From UMGS1649 sp045659265 (GTDB lineage: Bacteria > Bacillota > Clostridia > TANB77 > CAG-465): a stretch of DNA of 31,807 nucleotides. The stretch lies in assembly GCA_045659265.1 (NCBI GenBank), contig JAZOWO010000112.1, positions 1 through 31,807 on the forward strand, read 5' to 3'. Below the pieces are notes generated by a model that saw only the letters and a list, made by a program, of their open reading frames with translations, had not been told where the DNA came from and made no database searches. Shown here in pieces: positions 29,888-31,807 of the stretch (the first letter of the stretch is position 1; each line of letters begins with the position of its first letter). The translations under genes were made by a program, and so were the position numbers.

Positions 29888-30898
29888 TTATTTATTATCT
29901 ACTTCATACATATGTGCTACTAAATCTAACACTTTGTTTGAGTAACCCCATTCGTTATCGTACCAAGCAACTAATTTTACGAATGTATCAGATAATTGTA
30001 TACCTGCTTTAACATCGAATATGCTTGTGTGTGGATCATGTATAAAGTCTGAAGAAACTGTATCGTCTTCTGTGTAAGACATAATTCCTTTTAATTCACC
30101 AGCGCACGCTTCTTTAACTGCTGCTACTATTTCATCATATTTTGCAGGAGTTTTTAATCTACATGTTAAGTCTACTACAGATACGTCTAGAGTTGGAACT
30201 CTAAATGACATACCAGTAAGTTTTCCGTTAAGTTCTGGTATAACTTTACCAACAGCTTTAGCTGCTCCTGTTGATGAAGGTATAATGTTATATGTTGCAG
30301 CTCTTCCGCCTCTCCAGTCTTTGTTTGATGAACCATCAACTGTTTTTTGAGTTGCAGTTACAGAGTGAACTGTAGTCATTAATCCTTCTTCTATTCCAAA
30401 TTTATCGTTTACAACTTTAGCAAGAGGTGCTAAGCAGTTTGTTGTACAAGATGCGTTAGATACAACTACCATATCTTTAGTGTATGTATCATGGTTTACA
30501 CCCATAACAAACATAGGTGAGTTATCTTTTGCTGGTGCAGAGATAACTATCTTTTTAGCTCCACCTGTTAAGTGTGCTGATGCTTTTTCATAAGTTGTGA
30601 ATGCACCTGAAGATTCAACAATATATTCTGCTCCTGAATCTCTCCAAGGTATTTCATTAGGATCTTTGAAATTGTATACAAGTATTTTCTTACCATCTAC
30701 AACTAAAGCTCCATCTTCAACTTTAATTTCTTTGTTTAATTTTCCATGTATTGTGTCGTATTGTAACATGTACTTCATGTATTCTAGATCTATAAAAGGA
30801 TCATTTACTGCTACTACATCTACATTTTCCCTTTCTAGCGATGCTCTCATTACTAATCTTCCGATTCTTCCGAATCCATTTATTCCAACTTTAATCAT
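29888..30898 (-). CDS. gapA: Glyceraldehyde-3-phosphate dehydrogenase
   Basis: 336 residues. NAD-binding NGFGRIGRLV at the N-terminus; VNDPF with Asp at the NAD-specific position; catalytic Cys in SNASCTTNCLAP near residue 150; then HSVTATQKTVDG, the S-loop GGRAATYNIIPSSTGAAKAVGK and WYDNEWGYSNKV. It makes 1,3-bisphosphoglycerate and NADH. First gene of the operon, with its own promoter and SD AAGGAGG (30912-30906), seven bases before the ATG. No cggR-like repressor gene lies upstream, unlike in Bacillus. Confidence 0.98.
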   Translation of the reverse strand: MIKVGINGFGRIGRLVMRASLERENVDVVAVNDPFIDLEYMKYMLQYDTIHGKLNKEIKVEDGALVVDGKKILVYNFKDPNEIPWRDSGAEYIVESSGAFTTYEKASAHLTGGAKKIVISAPAKDNSPMFVMGVNHDTYTKDMVVVSNASCTTNCLAPLAKVVNDKFGIEEGLMTTVHSVTATQKTVDGSSNKDWRGGRAATYNIIPSSTGAAKAVGKVIPELNGKLTGMSFRVPTLDVSVVDLTCRLKTPAKYDEIVAAVKEACAGELKGIMSYTEDDTVSSDFIHDPHTSIFDVKAGIQLSDTFVKLVAWYDNEWGYSNKVLDLVAHMYEVDNK

Positions 30899-30927
30899 AT
30901 AAAAACCTCCTTAAATTGGCTAACTAT

Positions 30928-30956
30928 ATTTTATATCACTAATATTTATTTTGCAA
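30928..30956 (-). promoter_or_regulatory. Sigma-A-like promoter of the glycolytic operon
   Basis: TTGCAA (30956-30951), 17-base spacer, TAAAAT (30933-30928) on the minus strand, giving a leader of about 23 bases with AAGGAGG. Two direct repeats TTTTCAAGT lie upstream at 30983 and 30994. Confidence 0.6.
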
Positions 30957-30982
30957 TACTTGTAGGGATTTTATAACTTATT

Positions 30983-31002
30983 TTTTCAAGTTATTTTCAA
31001 GT
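30983..31002. repeat. Direct repeat, 11-base period, upstream of gapA promoter
   Basis: TTTTCAAGT occurs at 30983-30991 and again at 30994-31002, exactly one helical turn apart, about 27 bases upstream of the -35 box. This is the layout of an activator or repressor site, but AT-rich chance similarity is possible. Confidence 0.5.
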
Positions 31003-31015
31003 GATTTTTGAGCTA

Positions 31016-31048
31016 CAAAAAACAGGGTATATTTCATCCCTGTTTTTG
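31016..31048 (-). terminator. Intrinsic terminator of the right-edge gene
   Basis: Stem AAAAACAGGG / CCCTGTTTTT with a ten-base loop, with a T-rich minus-strand exit. It begins 15 bases after the stop of the gene at 31063. Confidence 0.82.
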
Positions 31049-31062
31049 TGTTTAAACACACA

Positions 31063-31807
31063 TTAAATATACACCGTTCCATCATTCATAATTGCACACT
31101 CTGCATCTATATATACAATTTCATTTAAATATTTACTTATTTCTAGCTTTTGATAACCATATTTTTCTTTAACATCTGCATATTTTTTTACTTCTTCTTC
31201 GTTTAACAAACAATATTTATACACTGCGTTATTTGTTCTAATAAATTGATAATCTAACAATACTACTTGCTCGTTGTTTGGCACTTCACCATTTTTATAT
31301 TCATCAGTAAATGAATTTATATTATACTCAGCTGTATTATCATAATCCCAATTATATATAATATTATCTTTTAGAACTTGTATATAAAAATGGCCTTCAC
31401 TTATCATCATATCATATTTTATCTTTTTTAATGCTGTTATAATTTCCCCGCTTCTAAACATGATGTCATTTGGCAATTCTTTTTCTTTTGTTATCTTATC
31501 ATTTATTGTGTCTACCTTTAATATTGTATAATCTCTCATTACAAACCAGTAGTCTTCACAATTTCCATCTACAATTCCCACTGCAATTTCTCCAGTAATT
31601 TTAGAACTCAACTTTAACACATGCGATTCATTAGAAAATTTCTTACCTAAATTAAATTTAATTATTGAGCCATCATTTTTTACTATAAGTTTAGTAGCTG
31701 TAATAGCATCAGATACAAGATATTTAACATTATTAAAATCATCTACATTAACTTTTACATTTTCATCAAACAAATACCCTTCTTTTTCAAATTCTTTTAT
31801 TTTTTCA
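31063..31807 (-). CDS. Unidentified protein, 3' part
   Basis: The frame is open to the right edge, so the N-terminus is outside the window; 247 residues are visible. A TTG at 31773 is in frame, but the reading frame continues upstream (EKIKEFEKEGYLFDENV). No family was recognised. The protein is mostly beta-strand-like, with short repeating stretches such as AIMNDGTVYI at the end, IVKNDGSIIKFNLG and NDIMFRSGEIIT. These resemble the blades of a repeat (propeller-like) protein, but the spacing is too irregular to be sure. There are no membrane segments in the visible part. A strong terminator follows, so it is the last gene of its transcript, read in the same direction as the glycolytic operon but separate from it. 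Confidence 0.6.
   Translation of the reverse strand, partial: EKIKEFEKEGYLFDENVKVNVDDFNNVKYLVSDAITATKLIVKNDGSIIKFNLGKKFSNESHVLKLSSKITGEIAVGIVDGNCEDYWFVMRDYTILKVDTINDKITKEKELPNDIMFRSGEIITALKKIKYDMMISEGHFYIQVLKDNIIYNWDYDNTAEYNINSFTDEYKNGEVPNNEQVVLLDYQFIRTNNAVYKYCLLNEEEVKKYADVKEKYGYQKLEISKYLNEIVYIDAECAIMNDGTVYI

Noticed and set aside
31063..31807. cggR-type regulator upstream of gapA
   Set aside because: The visible sequence has no helix-turn-helix or sugar-binding domain and is followed by its own terminator.

Overview
The window is AT-rich and reads as chromosome of a spore-forming Clostridia-type Firmicute, probably an uncultured gut lineage. The evidence is strong AAGGAGG-type ribosome sites, sigma-A-like promoters, a sleB-ypeB germination pair, a SpoIIID-like regulator, and two prepilin-like proteins of a kind I associate with gut Clostridia. 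No rRNA, tRNA, CRISPR array, transposase or integrase was found. No gene-free gap exceeds 300 bases; the longest (1652-1928) holds a structured leader.

Layout. 1-516: end of a DUF6512-like membrane protein on the plus strand. 578-1651: pilin-like protein with a BspA-like region, behind a 200-nt leader that folds well on paper. 1929-5520: heterodimeric ABC exporter, divergent from serS-engB (5705-7613, plus). 7657-8898: second pilin-like protein. 9132-17460: a long minus-strand cluster (DUF6873, pcrA, ddl, murF, zinc-ribbon protein, ftsY, histidine phosphatase, tdk) covering DNA repair, peptidoglycan precursor synthesis, protein targeting and nucleotide salvage.

17521-24376 is rich in sporulation, germination and envelope genes: an amidase with a Cpl-7 (CW_7) wall-binding domain, a SpoIIID-like regulator, a patatin-like phospholipase, sleB-ypeB, an HD nucleotidase, TspO, GtrA and a second SleB-type hydrolase. 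24546-30898 is a compact glycolytic operon, gapA-pgk-(unknown membrane-anchored protein)-tpiA-gpmI-eno, behind one sigma-A-like promoter. 31063-31807 is the 3' part of an unidentified gene.

Most of the window is well-understood core biology. The strongest unexplained signals are: (1) the leader RNA of the first pilin-like gene, with a closing helix, an inner helix, hairpins, a (TG)n microsatellite and an alternative pairing beside the ribosome site; (2) a terminator hairpin that overlaps a near-consensus promoter in front of the DUF6873-pcrA operon; (3) the unknown membrane-anchored protein inside the glycolytic operon. All assignments come from reading the sequence and remembered family motifs; no database search was run.
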